Positions 46,376 through 59,286 of a DNA stretch of 64,000 nucleotides are shown one piece after another. The stretch is taken from contig NC_065536.1 of assembly GCF_932294415.1 (NCBI RefSeq), forward strand, positions 15,807,974 to 15,871,973. The letters run 5' to 3'. The stretch comes from Quercus robur (lineage: Eukaryota; Streptophyta; Magnoliopsida; Fagales; Fagaceae). The translations under genes and the position numbers were made by a program. The notes below the pieces were generated by a model. The model had not been told where the DNA came from. It made no database searches and saw only the letters and a list, made by a program, of their open reading frames with translations. How positions within the stretch are numbered: position 1 is the stretch's first letter; the number at the start of each line of letters is the position of its first letter.

Positions 46376-47607
46376 CGATTTTATGCTCTTTTTAAGACGT
46401 TAATTAGACTTCAATGGGTTCTATGGTTCTACTTGCTTTGGGAAAGTAGCCGAAGTTAATAAACAAATTCAAACACCATTTAAATTTTAAATTGAAAGTG
46501 GTTTTTTTTTTTTTTTTTTTGAGGGACAACATTGAAAGTGGCTGAATAATTTATCTAAATAATTTTTCTTTGATCTTAAATAGACCTCACGGTATGTACA
46601 TCAAAGATGTATAAATATATGGAATTGAAAATAAATTTTAAGTCATTAAAAAATACTATAATTTTTATCTTTTTTTTTTCTTTATAAAAACTGGGATTAG
46701 ATGTTTAAATTCAGGTTTTTCCCATGAGAAGAAGCTGGGAAGTATTCCACTACCCATTTTTTGGGGTGGGCTTGGAATTTACAACATGAATTATATTCGT
46801 CTACTCTTCTCCTCTCTCTTAATTACTTATTATTTACTTAGTAAAAAACAAAAATTCTAGAATTGGATAATACTCCCTATAAAAAATAACAAAAAATTGG
46901 ATAATAATACTACCATTAAGCCTGTAGAAAATAATAATAATAATAGAAACTAGGACATCCTCTCCAATTTTTTCAAATTTGTTGTCAACATAATGTAGAA
47001 TCAATTTTATGTATGTGTTTACATGCAAGTTAGATTCGTAAACTCGTATAAAAAAGCATATAAGATATCTAATAGTAAATTTTGATGAAAAAATTCTAGA
47101 ATAATAAAAATGAAAACTTTAACATCATAATGTCGAGAGAAAAAGAAAGTAGTGCAAGGAAAGTAAATATAACAATGGGATGTACGCCGAAAACCCTTTA
47201 CAGAGGGATAAAAAACTACGGGCGAGTAAGAGTTCGTCCCTTACTCTGTCAAGCTTTCTATTATATGAAAATTGAGGTTTCCCTTGTACAATGATGATGT
47301 TCTTACTAAAGGAAATGTCTTTTCTCTATCTCACTTTCTTACAAACTTTCTACTCTTTTTTCTAATGTTCTATCCTGATTCTTGCCCTAATAGTCCAATA
47401 AAATGTTCCTCTTATAGTCCAAGGAATGTTGCTAGGTACAAGAGACAGATATCAAACAGTGATTCCCCCATTTGAATCCTAATATAGTTGTTGTACTATG
47501 TAGTGGTTGAAGGAGAGAGATTAAGCATGCTGAGGTCAGTATAGCGGTGTGAAAAGTGACCCTGCCACTACGTGGAAAGTGATCCTTGGAAAGGAAAGGG
47601 ACATTAA
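46376..47607. other. AT-rich spacer
   Basis: No gene. It includes a tiny poly(T) insertion (46491-46541). Near 47170-47260 the text ACGCCGAAAACCC and GAGTAAGAGTTCG may be old retroelement sequence. Confidence 0.4.
46491..46541. mobile_element. Minimal poly(T) insertion with 11-bp target duplication
   Basis: ATTGAAAGTGG occurs at 46491-46501 and 46531-46541, separated by a T run and GAGGGACAAC. It reads as a LINE insertion truncated to its last few bases. Confidence 0.75.
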
Positions 47608-48693
47608 GAGCATTTGCAGCAGTGGAGCTAAAAAGCTATAATGCTATTTTAGCTCCACCAATATACCAAAAAATTATAGCTCCACCAATAAAAAAGCTAT
47701 AATTTTTTAATCCAACTCCTATTAAAATAATAAAACTAATTCTATTTTTCTTCATTCTTTTATTCAATCTCCGTGCCATTTCTCTCAGAGCTCTCGTCTC
47801 AGTTCTCTCAGAGCTCTCATCTCTCTCACTCATTCTCAGTTCTCTCAAGCTCTCATCTCTCTCACTCATCAAGCGCCTCTCCACGCCATCGCCGTCCCAG
47901 CCCAGCCCACGTCGTCGCCGTCCATGCCTTCTGTCAAGTTCTCATCTCTCTCATCTCCCAGCCCACGTCGTCGCCGTCCCGTCCCAACCGTTCCAGCCCA
48001 CGCCGTCGCCGTCCAACGCCGTCGCCAAACTCATCCTTAACCCTAAAAATATCCGCGACGAGGCCTGTTTGATACGACGCTCGGTGTTTAGGTACCATCC
48101 GTTGCCGCCGTCGATGATGGAGTCGCCTGGCTCCATGAAAGAGGAGAGGGCGGCGATGGTTTGATCGACTGGGGAGCCGGCCTTGATGAGGATGATGATG
48201 GATCTGGGCGCTGGATTGAGAGGACGATGTCGCGAGGAGTGTACTGCTGGTGGATTGGGGATTTGGGTTTTTTTTTTTTTTTTTCTTCTCTGTTGTGTAC
48301 TGCTGGTGGTGGTGGTGGTGGAGGATGTTTGTGCTGGTGGTGGTGGTGGAGGATGTTTGTGCTGGTGGTGGAGGATGTTTGTGCTGTGTGGTTGGGTTTT
48401 TTTTTTTTTTTTTTTTTCCTTCTCTGTTGTGTACTGATGGTGGTGGTGGTGGTGGAGGATGATGATGATGTTTGTGCTGTGTGGTGGTGGTGGTGATATA
48501 TTATTTTATTGTAGTAAAAATATTATTATTTTATTGTAGTAGAAATATTATTTTATTGTGATGGATATATTATTTTATTGTGTTGAAAACTAAAATAGAT
48601 CCACTGCTGTAGGATGTGTATAGGTAAAATAGATAAAATAACTTTTGGTGGAGCTAAATTGCTAAAAATTTAGCTCCACTGCTGTGAATGCTC
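47608..48693. mobile_element. PIF/Harbinger-type element, 1.09 kb, with GC-rich interior
   Basis: The left end GAGCATTTGCAGCAGTGGAG then CTAAAA, and the inverse of the right end, GAGCATTCACAGCAGTGGAG then CTAAAT, are clear inverted repeats of at least 26 bp. Flanks are TAA and TTA (TWA target). Inside, a CT-rich block (47765-47870), a CCGTCGCC-rich block (47880-48070) and a GGTGG-rich block (48295-48490) follow one another; such GC-rich coding-like text is unusual for a MITE and may derive from a captured gene end. The long ORFs near 48161-48496 are GTG-repeat artefacts. Confidence 0.78.
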
Positions 48694-48989
48694 TTAGGAG
48701 CATTGAGAGTGATGCATGTGTCCCTAACAATGGTCCAACACATGCACAGCCAATGAAAAAAAAGGATTTCATAACCTCTGACCAAAGAGGGTCATTAGCT
48801 CCCTTTTGTGAGTGATTTGTGTTCATGTCAAAAGCAAATCTTACTCTTCCCTAAGATGGTCACGCCATTGGCATAGACCAAAGATCTTTTCTCCCAATCA
48901 ACATTCATTTTCTCTTGTTCATAGTCATTCCACGTGTAGAGTATGGATCCAACCAAGTCAACATTCCTCCATGCCTTGATTGGTGTAAT

Positions 48990-49025
<36 letters not shown>

Positions 49026-49077
49026 CATGCCAAACATTCTCATACATCATAATTTTAAATCAGTTAAACAAATTATT

Positions 49078-49130
49078 GACAAAGTATGATTTTTTTTTTT
49101 TTTTTTTTTTGAGAAACGATAAAGTATGAA
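49078..49130. mobile_element. Minimal poly(T) insertion with ~9-12-bp duplication
   Basis: GACAAAGTATGA and GATAAAGTATGA flank a T run followed by GAGAAAC. The inverse, GTTTCTC then A run, equals the ending of the LINE fragment at 8700-8925. Confidence 0.7.
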
Positions 49131-50281
49131 TTTAAAATTGGTAACAAGTCTACCAAGTACTAAATGGTATGAAATTCATATCATAGCTAGCCTATATCTG
49201 TAGGGGCAAAAGTCTACGTTGGTCAGATGTACGTCCTAAAAATAAATATATTTTGATATCGGACAAAGATAGTGTTGGTTTGATATAGTTTTTTGGTTAG
49301 CTTAAAGGTAGAGTTGTGCTTTTATCCAAGCAAAATTAACCAAGATAAATTATACTATATGCACACTAAACTCATAATTCTATTTGTATTGATATTTGCA
49401 ATCTAAGTCCAACTTAAGCTTTGACATATCTCTGACTCTAAAAGGCAAGTTTAATACACTAAATAAATATTACAATAAAAAATAATGATAATTTTTATTA
49501 TTGAAAAAAAAATATTTATAATTGATTAATTAATTTTTTTACTGTAAAATTAGAATAAAACTCGAGGTATGTATTTATGAAAATATATTATATATAATCT
49601 AAGTTCCCTCATTTCTAAGAGTGAAATTAGAGTTGGGTTTTTTTTTTTTTTTTTTTTTTGGTGGGAACTAAAGATATTAAAGGAACAAAATAGTAGGAAC
49701 AACATAATATCAAAGTTAGAGACTTAAAAAAAAAAAAAAAAAAACTCTAAGAGACATCCCTCAAGAAAGCTAGACAAACACAATCGCCCCCCTTATTATT
49801 GCCATCACTAACTATGGTCACTATCACAAAATCATCACTATGTCTTGGGAGATTAAGGGAACTTGCTTAATCTCTCTCTGTGTCACTATGCTTGGCATGG
49901 ACACGTTGTCTTGGGAGATTAAGGGGACTTGCTTCATTTGGTCTCACGCTATCACTCTTTAAAAAAGCAAATTGTCGAGACCGTTATCTGTCTATTGTTG
50001 GTTTTGGTTTCCACACACTCTCTTTATTAAGGTACGATTCTTACTTATTTGCTATTTGAATTTTTTTATGACCCTGAATTTTTTTCTTATTTGACGTGAA
50101 ACATCAACAAAAATCCCTAAAATTTTTAAAGATTTCTCAAATAAATTTGAATGAGACACATTTGAAAAGAACACAGGCTCTTTTCAGTTGATTCAAAATA
50201 TCTGCTTTTCTATTTTTACTTCTAAACCTCTCTCTCTCTCTAACATCGAAACCCCTACTAACTAACTTTTAAACCACAAAC

Positions 50282-50329
50282 TTTTTCAATAAACCCTTTT
50301 TTTTTTTAGAAGAATTTTTCAATAAACCT
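50282..50329. mobile_element. Minimal poly(T) insertion with ~14-bp duplication
   Basis: TTTTTCAATAAACC is repeated on both sides of a T run plus AGAAGAA. It has the same architecture as the other tiny insertions, though part of the repeat is low complexity. Confidence 0.6.
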
Positions 50330-50666
50330 AGTTGAACCCACTACCAAAATGTTGTAGAAATGTTGTAGACATATCATTTCTCTTTTGTTTATAAAGGAAG
50401 ATAAGGTGGTTTTTAAAGATTGGAAAATTTAATGGATGTCTCTAAGGGTATTGATTTATAAAATATTTTTAGAACTTTTTTATAGGAAAAAGAAAAAATA
50501 ACTTATTTTTTCACAACTTTATATATTTTCTCATAAAAGTGATATTAAAACTTTTTTAAAATAATCCATTAACAAATGCTTTAGGGTAACTGTTAATAAA
50601 CCCTTCAAATAATTAAAAAAAATTATGACACTTTAGTATTCTATCTTTTTTTTAACTAGCATGTAA

Positions 50667-51637
50667 GAGCATCACCATCAGGTGTTTCATAAAAAATGCA
50701 ATTTTGACACACCAAAAGTCTACTTTATTATTTTAGCACATCATTTTACAACATTCTATTTATCAGATGTTCTATTATTTGATTCTAAATATTAAAATAA
50801 TATATACAACACATTAAATAATATATTTACCAAAAACCCAGTAAATATACAAATGCATAGCCAGTGGCAGTCCCCACCACCCAAGAACCAACAGCCACTG
50901 CTACAACCACCGCCACAACAACAACCATCGCTACAACCCCCGCCACAAACTACAACCACAATTACCGGATCCGCCAACAAATTCCAAATCCAAAAACCTC
51001 AACAAAATATAAAAAAATAAAAATAAAATAAAACTCAAAATCTTCAACAAAACCCCAACCCAACAAATCAATCAATGACCAAACTCAACCAACCATCGAC
51101 GGCGAGATTGGCAGCAAGAGTTGTGGAGGACGACGGGCAAAGATCGGTGACTGTGGAGGACAATGAGCAAATATTGGCGACTACCCCTGGGCAAGCAAAG
51201 GTTCAGATTGGCAAGCTTCAATCGACGAGCTCTGCTTCAGATCAGAATTGCCTTCTTCTTCATGACAGGAAAAGAAAGAAAGAGAGAGAGAGAGGCGCAA
51301 AGAAAAAAAAAAAAAAAAACCCGAAGCCACCATGAAGATGTTGGAGAAGAAAAAAGAAGAAAAAGGGAAGAGGGAGTGACAGGAGCAAGGAGCAGGCGGA
51401 GGAAGAAAGAAGAAAAAAAGTAAGAGAGAGAAGAAAGAAAAGTAATAAAGAAGAGAGAGGAATGAATAAAATAATTTTTTTTAACACATCTGTTCGTATT
51501 GTTCCAAAGATGGAACGATATCGTTCACATGTGTCAAAATTTATAAGATTTGGCACACCTCATGAGAATGGTTTTTTGGTGTTTGGTGTGCCAAATTTGT
51601 CATATTATAGCATTTAACACACCTGTTACAGATGCTC
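50667..51637. mobile_element. PIF/Harbinger-type element, 0.97 kb, with GC-rich interior
   Basis: Ends GAGCATCACCATCAGGTGT and (inverse) GAGCATCTGTAACAGGTGT are flanked by perfect TAA duplications (50664-50666, 51638-51640). The interior repeats the plan of the 47608 element in the opposite direction: CCACC/CAACAAC-rich text (50870-50960) then a GA-rich block (51260-51430). No transposase; the ORFs here are short and low-complexity. Confidence 0.85.
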
Positions 51638-51639
51638 TA

Positions 51640-53760
51640 ACTCATGCTTACGCACGGAAACATCCAACAATTGTGATGATGAGATATTCATCTCGCTTTT
51701 CACATTGAACATTATGAATGGAGGTCACTTGGAACCAAAATTTTAAAAATTAAATTGGACATATAGCACAAAATTATACTACAATTAGGAATTAATTTTG
51801 ATTTGATTTGAATTCTAAATTTGTACTTCAACTTAATTTGATTTTTTTTCCCCATTTTTAACAAAGTAACAAAATCTTAATCCAAAAACACACTGAAAAC
51901 CATTGAAAATTATTAGGGGCATTTTTCATTCGTTGCCTATATGATGTTAGGGGAGCCAAGACTAAGACTCAACTATAGGCTTGGAACATGGCCCAAAGGT
52001 TACCGGTGAAATGTGAAAGGCCCATTTGGCATTTTGCTCAAAGTCTAGGTCGCATCCAACAAATATTATAATAAGACCCCAAAATTCCTCCTACAAAGAT
52101 AAGTTAGCACAAATGATGGCCCACCACAATGAGTGCTTAAATAATAGTCTAACGATAAATAAGAAAAACGTTTAGCGGTAGATGTTTGGAAAATCAATAA
52201 ATGTATTTACATAGTAAAAATTATGCATTTCTTCTATAGTTGGTTAATATAAAAGTGGGCCCGTTATAACAAGTACATAAGAGAAAAAATGGTCTAGCAG
52301 TGAATATGACAGACCTCTAGCGATAAATGTCTGACAGGTTAATAAGTGTGTTTATATGGTAAAAATCATATGTTTTCATTATTATTATTAAGTCAACATA
52401 AGGGAAAACTTCCATAGTATCTAAAACATTATGGCTTTCATCATAATAATAATAAAAAATGATTAAAAACTTCATAATTACAAATAAAAGAGGAAAAAAC
52501 AGGATGGAATGAAGGGAGAGAGAGATTCCAGCTTAGTGCAGCAAATGTTGAACTAAGATTCTTGGGGAATATATATATGTATAGGGCATGAATGGGGTAG
52601 TGTAGGCTATTTTGAGTGAGTGGGCATTTAGGCTTGTTGTGGTGTGATTAAGTTAATGCTGAGGCTAAGGCTTTAATGGGTAAAGAGTTGTTTATGACTA
52701 ATTATGAAGTATTTATGGGTTGTGAATATGCAGAAAAAGAAAGGGAATGTTTGAAGCCAAGTAAGTGTGGGCTAAGGGGAATGATTTATGAGTTTGGGGA
52801 GAGCTAAACCACAAGCAAAGTGGCAAGAAAATCAGAAATTTTAAAGGGGGTTAGTGTCTCTTGTGGGTTGGTATGCTTAGGCTTTTATAGGGGAGTTTAA
52901 GGGAGCATTAATTAGCAAAAGTTCAAAACGTAGGACTGATTTAGGGGTAGAATAGCTGATATAATTATCCTATGATTTGGCCTAAAATGGGAGATTTGCT
53001 TTTAGGGCTGTTTTGGTTTTTTGGGCAATGTCACACATGGGTAAAAATCAGCATAATCTTGTATTAAACATTAAGAATTTTGAGATTGTGTTTAGCCAAT
53101 GGGATTAAGGCAAGTATTATGGAGGAATCCTAGTATTGCAACTAAGATTTGGACCTTAGGAAGTAGGATTCGGATCCTAGGAAGTAGGATTCAACACCCT
53201 AAACCAGGTGTCAAAGTTTAAGTCCACTTTAGAGGGTTTTGCTTGAAATCCCTTTATGCCCTCCAAACCACATGTTCCCAAATTTTTTCCTTTAGGATTT
53301 ATGGGCTTGGTTCATGAACTAATTACATACATTTTTAGTAATAAAATAAACTATTTGGTTGAGAATTTCATGAGCTTGGAGGTCTTGGTTATGACTTCCT
53401 TGAGTTGTGACCAAAACTTGGGGAAGAAGGGTATTTATTGCCCATTAGCCTTTACATGTCAGCCTCTGGTACTATTCACGTCAGAGTTGGCAGTGGGACA
53501 GGTGGCCAGCTCCTAATTTGGTTTGGGATCTTGGTTGCTTCTTGAGTTGACCTCCAACGGAAGACAGAACTGAATGGAGTTCTCTAATGGGGTCAATTTG
53601 CACACATGAGCTGTTTTGGCTGAGATTTCATATTGGGCTTGGCCATAAGGGCTAAGTATTTTGGTGGGCCTCTGACTTAGTGGTTCTCTCCACTTGGTCC
53701 TATCATTTTGCTTTCTCATTGTGAGTCCTACAAAATTGACAAAGTTACCATATATTGCCA
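51640..53760. other. Non-coding region, probable degraded retroelement
   Basis: No gene. Two diverged ~145-bp direct repeats start near 52144 and 52289. From about 52520 the base composition rises in G and T with TTAGG-rich text, including a short duplication (CCTAGGAAGTAGGATTC near 53155-53190). It looks like an old LTR element without recognisable coding sequence. Confidence 0.4.
52144..52380. repeat. Diverged direct repeat, ~145-bp period, two copies
   Basis: Copies begin ATAGTCTAACGATAAATA (52144) and ATGGTCTAGCAGTGAATA (52289) and both end with a GTAAAAATYATRYRTTT stretch. Confidence 0.6.
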
Positions 53761-54700
53761 TGAATTTTTATTCCACATGGGCTTTAGAAACAAAATGAAT
53801 CCATGAAATTTAATGAATATTTATGATAGGTTTTGGGTATTAATTTCCATGGGCTTTAAATAACGACTTGTATAGTTTCTCATAATTTTTGCTATGAATT
53901 ATTTTTGTAAATAATATTTTCTTTAGGGCTTTTAAATAATGATCTTCAATATAATATTTACCACGGGTTTTAAATAGAGGCAATATCCATGAGTTTCAAA
54001 TAAAATATGGTAACAACCACTATAGTGGAATAATGTGATATTCTCATGGGTTTTTCTATAGATAATCATAACAAGGTGAATAATTATCATGAGTTTTGGA
54101 AATATTTATTAAGAATGTATAAGATAAATAGTGACCATGGGGTTTTATATAAATTCCATGGGTTTATAATATGGTATAAATAAACAAATGTCGTGCGTTT
54201 ATAATAATCATAACTTTCCATGGACTTTTATAAGATGATTGCCTTGAGTTGAGAATAGATAATTACCATAAATTCCATGAGCTTGTAACATTATAGTAAT
54301 AGGTTTAAAAACTTAAAGTATTGTTCATTATTGGACTTTTAAGTGAAATAATTATGATAAAGTATTTTACCAAGTATTAATAACCTTGGGCTTTTGATAA
54401 AATAGTGCCAAGTAGTTAGGTTAGACTTTTAATAGTGTCAACGTAAATTGAGTTTTTGATATTGCTAATGAGAATTGGGTTTTGATGTTGCCAATGAGAA
54501 TTTGGCTTTTGATAATGTTGCCAATGGGAATTGGGCTTTAGATAAATAAATTGCCATGGGTTTAACCCATGGGTTTTGCTTATAAGATTTGAATTCCATT
54601 AACAAAATTACCATGGGTTTAAACCATGGGTTTTGATTATGAATTTGAATTCTATTAATAAAATTGTTTTGCCATAAACTTGAATCATGGGCTTTTCAAA
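53760..54700. repeat. Degenerate array of CCATGGGTTTTAAATA-like words
   Basis: Variants of CCATGGGCTTTAAATAA, CCACGGGTTTTAAATA, CCATGAGTTTCAAATAA and CCATGGGTTTATAATA recur every ~40-70 bp. From 54430 the word switches to TTGCCAATGGGAATTGGGCT with palindromes such as CCATGGGTTTAACCCATGG. It is a heavily mutated tandem array or patterned retroelement interior; no gene. Confidence 0.6.
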
Positions 54701-56164
54701 TATTGCGAAGCGTCGAAGCATAAGTATTATTGGGCTTTAAATAAAATGGGATGTGTGTATTGGGCTCATATGGCCGTTTTTGTGCTTAACTAAATAATAA
54801 TAATATTGGATAAGATATAATTTTTTGGGCTTTTTGTGATAGTTTACATCATGACCCAATTTGGATAATAAGATACGAAATATTTGTGGTTAACAAAATA
54901 GTAGGGCAAAAAATATTTTGTGAAAGCCCAATAACTTCTTAGTGGTGTTTGAAAATAAATAGGTGATACTTAAATAAAATTAGGTGTAAAAAAAAAAAGT
55001 ACCCTAACAAAAACTAAGATTCAAAGAAACCTTGGTCTACTTTTCTTATTTTGTAGAATAATTTTTTTCTTTTTTTCTTTTTGTAATTTGAGATGTTACT
55101 ATAAGTTATAGATTAGAGAGTGCACTATTATCTGCCAAATGCAACAGTGGCTGCAAAACTTAACCATTATATTTATTTGTGGCTTGAATTGTTGTTGTTG
55201 TTTGTATTTACCACTTGCTCATTATAAGCACCACATCAACACCACCAATTAAAAAACCTTACCAAATGATAATATGTTAAAATTAAAAATTATCAATAAA
55301 ATAAAACCTAAAATCTCGAAAGAAGAGGAAAAGTAGGAGTGAATAAATATTTACCACAATTAACACCTTGAATATACGATTTATGAAGTCTATGGACCTT
55401 TATAAAATCTAGTTAATGAATATTCTTAAAACCTTTATGAGGAGTTGAAGGTTTTATCAAGTTAATTGAATAAAAGACTTGCAGTTGAAGTTTTTAGCCC
55501 AAAGAAAGAACAAAAGCAATAGATTCCTTAACAACATTGCAAAAGGTGAATGACAATGTAAAAATAAAAATTATGGAAAAGAAAAGAGAGAGATTGGATT
55601 AACTTGAACAACATTTTTGAATTATTTATACATAAACATTTAGAAAAAAAGTTACAAAACCCAAAAAAAAAAAAAAAAAAAACGAAAAAGAAAAGAGAGA
55701 GGACTAGCCTTGATGGTGTTCTCAAATTTTTTGTACACCTAAAGAAACAAATTCATAGGATAAAAGGGACAACATGAGAAATATTTATATTATACCAAAA
55801 AAATAAAATAAAATAAACAAAGTTGAAGAGTTGATTTCAAAAATACTACTGGCTCACGTAAGCTTTCTTCATGAAGAATAAAATAATTTAGACCACAAAC
55901 TCCACTATATAATCACAAATTCCTTATAAATAAATATATATATATATATATATATACATATATAATATTTTAAATTTTAAGGTATTGGACCCTTGGTTCT
56001 CAAGGTAGTGCAAATTCATGCATTAAAATTAAAAAAATTAGCATGTATTTAGTGTTGAATAACTCATTTGGAACCAAAATTAAGAAGAAATTAAACACAC
56101 ATGACATAAAATTGGACACTAATTAAGGATTCTATTTAGATTTTTTCTTAAGTTTTACTTTAAG
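54700..56164. other. AT-rich spacer
   Basis: Homopolymer A and T runs and a (TA)n microsatellite (55936-55965). No coding region or complete element was recognised. Confidence 0.45.
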
Positions 56165-56947
56165 GGTCTGTTTGGTTCGGAAGATGGAAAAGTGGGAGGA
56201 TAGAAAATAGAGAAAGGATGGAAAAGTGAGAGGATATAAAAGATTTTAGTTTTCCTTATTTGTGTTTGGTTGGAAGGGTGGAAAAGTGGAGAGATGAAAA
56301 ACTTTTTTGTTTGGTTGGAAAGAGAAATAGGAAGATAGAAAATGAAGTTTGTATAAATTTACTCATATGCCCTTATTAAAAATAATGTTCAATTAAGAAA
56401 AAATAAGGCAAACAACCAACAAAAAAAAATGCAATCATCCAAAGTTTATTAAAAATGAAAATTCATGTCCAATAAAATATAAGAAAAAAATTTAAAAAAT
56501 TAAAAAGAAAAAACGTTAAAAAAAAAAGCACTGTATGATACTATGGTGAATCACGGATTCATGCACTGATGCACATCATCATATTAAAAAAAAAAAAATA
56601 ATAATAATAAAAAAATCAGCATCCAGTGAAACTGTGAAACCCAAAAGAAAAAAAGGACAAAAAAAATGGTAGGCAAGCCACATTTATTACACCAGGTTGA
56701 GGTTGCCAAAAAAAGAAAATAGTAATAATAAAAAGAAAATGTGGGCAATTTTGTCCAAATTTCACTCCCATTTTCTCTCCAATTTGGAGAGATTGTGTTT
56801 TGGAGGGGAGGAGAGAAAATTGGTGGGTCCCATCAAAATCTTTCATCTTTTCCATCCTCGACCAAACAACCAAAAACATCATTTTCTCTTCACTTTTCTC
56901 TCCTTCATTTTCCCTCCTCTCTAAAATCACTCCAAACAAACATAGCC
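56165..56947. mobile_element. hAT-like inverted-repeat element, ~0.78 kb
   Basis: The left end GGGTCTGTTTGGTTCGG and the inverse of the right end GGCTATGTTTGTTTGGAG are typical hAT MITE termini. Subterminal text is also mirrored (GGAAAAGTGG / CACTTTTCTCTCC; TTTGGTTGG / ACCAAACAACC). The middle is A-rich. The 8-bp duplication is not clear. ORFs on both strands here follow from the inverted arms. Confidence 0.65.
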
Positions 56948-57364
56948 TAAATATAGGGAAATATTAATCCATGCCCTAAGGACATTAATTTAAAAATATT
57001 TTTTGAAACATTTTATAAAAAAATAATAAAATAATTAATTTTTTTAACAGCACTTTATATTTTTCATGAAAATTGTATTTAAAACTTTTCTAATATGCCT
57101 TATTTATAATTGTCCCAAGTACCGGTTAATCATTAATGTGACATTTAAATATATACATACATAATTTCTCAACAAACACTTTTTTGTATTTTTCCCTCAA
57201 AAAAGAAAAAGAAAAAAAAAACACTTTGTATTTTGTGCCAAAATTACTTGGAAAATAAAAACGACAACGTCTTATGAGTTTTTGATCATTTACCTCGTAC
57301 TCTACAGCCGACATGGTCGTTTTTCCCCATAAAGCCATAACAACGCACAGAAAATGACTGTGCT

Positions 57365-57418
57365 CCCACTGTACACTCTTTTTTTTTTTTTTTTTGAGGA
57401 AACCCACTGTACACTCTT
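57365..57418. mobile_element. Minimal poly(T) insertion with 16-bp target duplication
   Basis: CCCACTGTACACTCTT occurs at 57365-57380 and 57403-57418, split by a T run and GAGGAAA. It lies about 130 bp upstream of the presumed DRB promoter. Confidence 0.8.
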
Positions 57419-57535
57419 TACATTGTACACTATACACTATATACATTATACCACAGTTGCAGTCCTCGTAAATTTCGCTTTCGTCACCACTCAGCACTAC
57501 TGTGTGAAGAAGTTATACTTGTTTTAGAATGGCGT

Positions 57536-57652
57536 GAATATTATATACTCTTTCTCTCACTTTCCTGCATACTTTTTTCCGTCACTTTCTCGGGAAAATT
57601 TTATTTTATTTCCTCAGCGGAGAATCTAGACAGGTTCAATTACGCATCCCAG
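57536..57652 (+). promoter_or_regulatory. DRB promoter TATA and first leader exon
   Basis: ATATTATATACTC near 57538-57550 could be the TATA box. The leader exon would end at 57652 (ATCCCAG then GTCAGTG). The acceptor just before the start codon (GCATGCAG at 59277-59284) would then close a ~1.63 kb leader intron. Inferred from splice signals only. Confidence 0.5.
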
Positions 57653-57654
57653 GT

Positions 57655-58191
57655 CAGTGATTTCCCTTTTAGCTCATACCCAGATCGTTTATTGGGGTAT
57701 ATGGAGTTGCTTTGTATACTTGCTGAGCTACTTTGATTGTTGTCTTTCTAGTTTGTACTTCTTCTCTCCAATTGTTTTGGGTTGTTTTTATTGTGTTTTT
57801 GTTTAGTATTGGGGTTTGATCGAAGTGGGTTTTGGATGATATTGATGGGTTGGGGTTGATATGAACTGTTTTAACTCTGTTTGGTTGCTGAGAAAATGTG
57901 GGAAACAGAAAGTAAATTTCACTTTTGTGTGGTGAATTAGACCATAAAAGGGCATTCATTCCCTTTTTGGGTCTTACCCAGATTATTCCTCGTTTGTCTG
58001 AATGCTTTTTTCAATGGGTTTGGGCTATTTGTTGTATTTATATGTATTTTTGTTTGTTGGGTCTGATCATTGTGGGTATGGGATAGATGGGATTGTTTGG
58101 TGGTTACAGTTCTGTTTGATTGGTGAAAAGATACTCTGGAATAAGCTAATTTGAATAATTCATTTCTGGTGTTTCTGTTTGTCATATATAC

Positions 58192-58228
<37 letters not shown>

Positions 58229-59284
58229 CTTCAGTTGTTTCTGCTTGAGGTGGATAGTTTAATATTTTTTCTATGTGGATACTGAGAAATTTGGGGGAAA
58301 AGAATGAAATTACTTTTTTAAATAAAGAAGGTAAAGGAAATGTGGAGGAGGAAAGATATTAGGGTTTCATATCCCAGATTTATGGTTAATAATTGATGTT
58401 GATTCAAGGAATTGATAGCTGTTGAAATTAGGTCTAACAGAAGAGGTAGTAAATGAAGCTGATACTTGGTAGTTTTTTTTTTGGCCAATGACAATGGGGA
58501 GGAGAGTTTTGAACCTAAATTCTCCTCAATGAGAAAACTAGGTAATGCCATTGAGCTATAAGGCTCTTGATTTTGAGACTTGATGGTTGTTCTAAATCAT
58601 ATCTGTATAGAGGATGATATTTAGTAAGTTTGTGATGGTTGCTTAGCTTGTTTACTAAGAAAGTGTATGAAAGAGAAAGAGATGATAAATTTTAACGCAA
58701 GAATCTAAGCCCTGTCTGGTTAATGTTGCATTCTAAAAGCTCATATTTTAAAAGTTTGTATTTGTGGATCCTCAAGACATTTCAAATATGAGCTTTTATA
58801 ATGGAAATGTGTGTGTGTGGAGAGTGGAAATGGGAAGGCATTTTAAAATAGAACTGCTGTTCTCTTTTAGTCTTGGATGAAAAATGAAAATGAAGAATGG
58901 CTTGATAATCTTTTTGTAGTGTGCAATTTTTAAGAGAATTTGAAAAGATGGATCTGTCAATAAGCTCTGCACATGTTTTTGGTGTCACCTCTTTCTTTTC
59001 ATTTTTCCTTTTCCTTTGATGTTTGGTTGTTCAGGAGATGATAGAATGGCACAGAAAAATTGGGTTATCATTAGTATATGTTGCATTGACGCCTTCCGTT
59101 ACCCTATTTTATAGAGCTTTTACAAACTTCAAGTATTTGCAAACTAATGCTCTGGGATATAATTTTAAAGAAAGATCTTAACTTCTGTAAAAGTGTGCCA
59201 ATGTTAGTTGGACCATTTCTCATATGATTTACTTGAGGTTTTTTCGTCCAATAATCCATATATGCATTTTTCATATGCATGCAG
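57655..59284 (+). other. Probable leader intron of the DRB gene
   Basis: T-rich and GC-poor, typical of plant introns, with a (TA)n run at 58198-58224. Minus-strand ORFs in it lack any domain. No nested gene seen. Confidence 0.45.
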
Positions 59285-59286
59285 AC

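Larger units (their letters stand above)
48694..50666. other. AT-rich spacer with homopolymer runs
   Basis: (TA)n at 48995-49021, poly(T) insertions at 49078-49130 and 50282-50329, and a T run at 49640-49660. No gene was recognised. Confidence 0.45.

Noticed and set aside
48161..48496. Gly/Val/Trp-rich ORFs around 48.2-48.5 kb
   Set aside because: Produced by GTG-type repeats and T runs inside a PIF-type element; composition is not protein-like.
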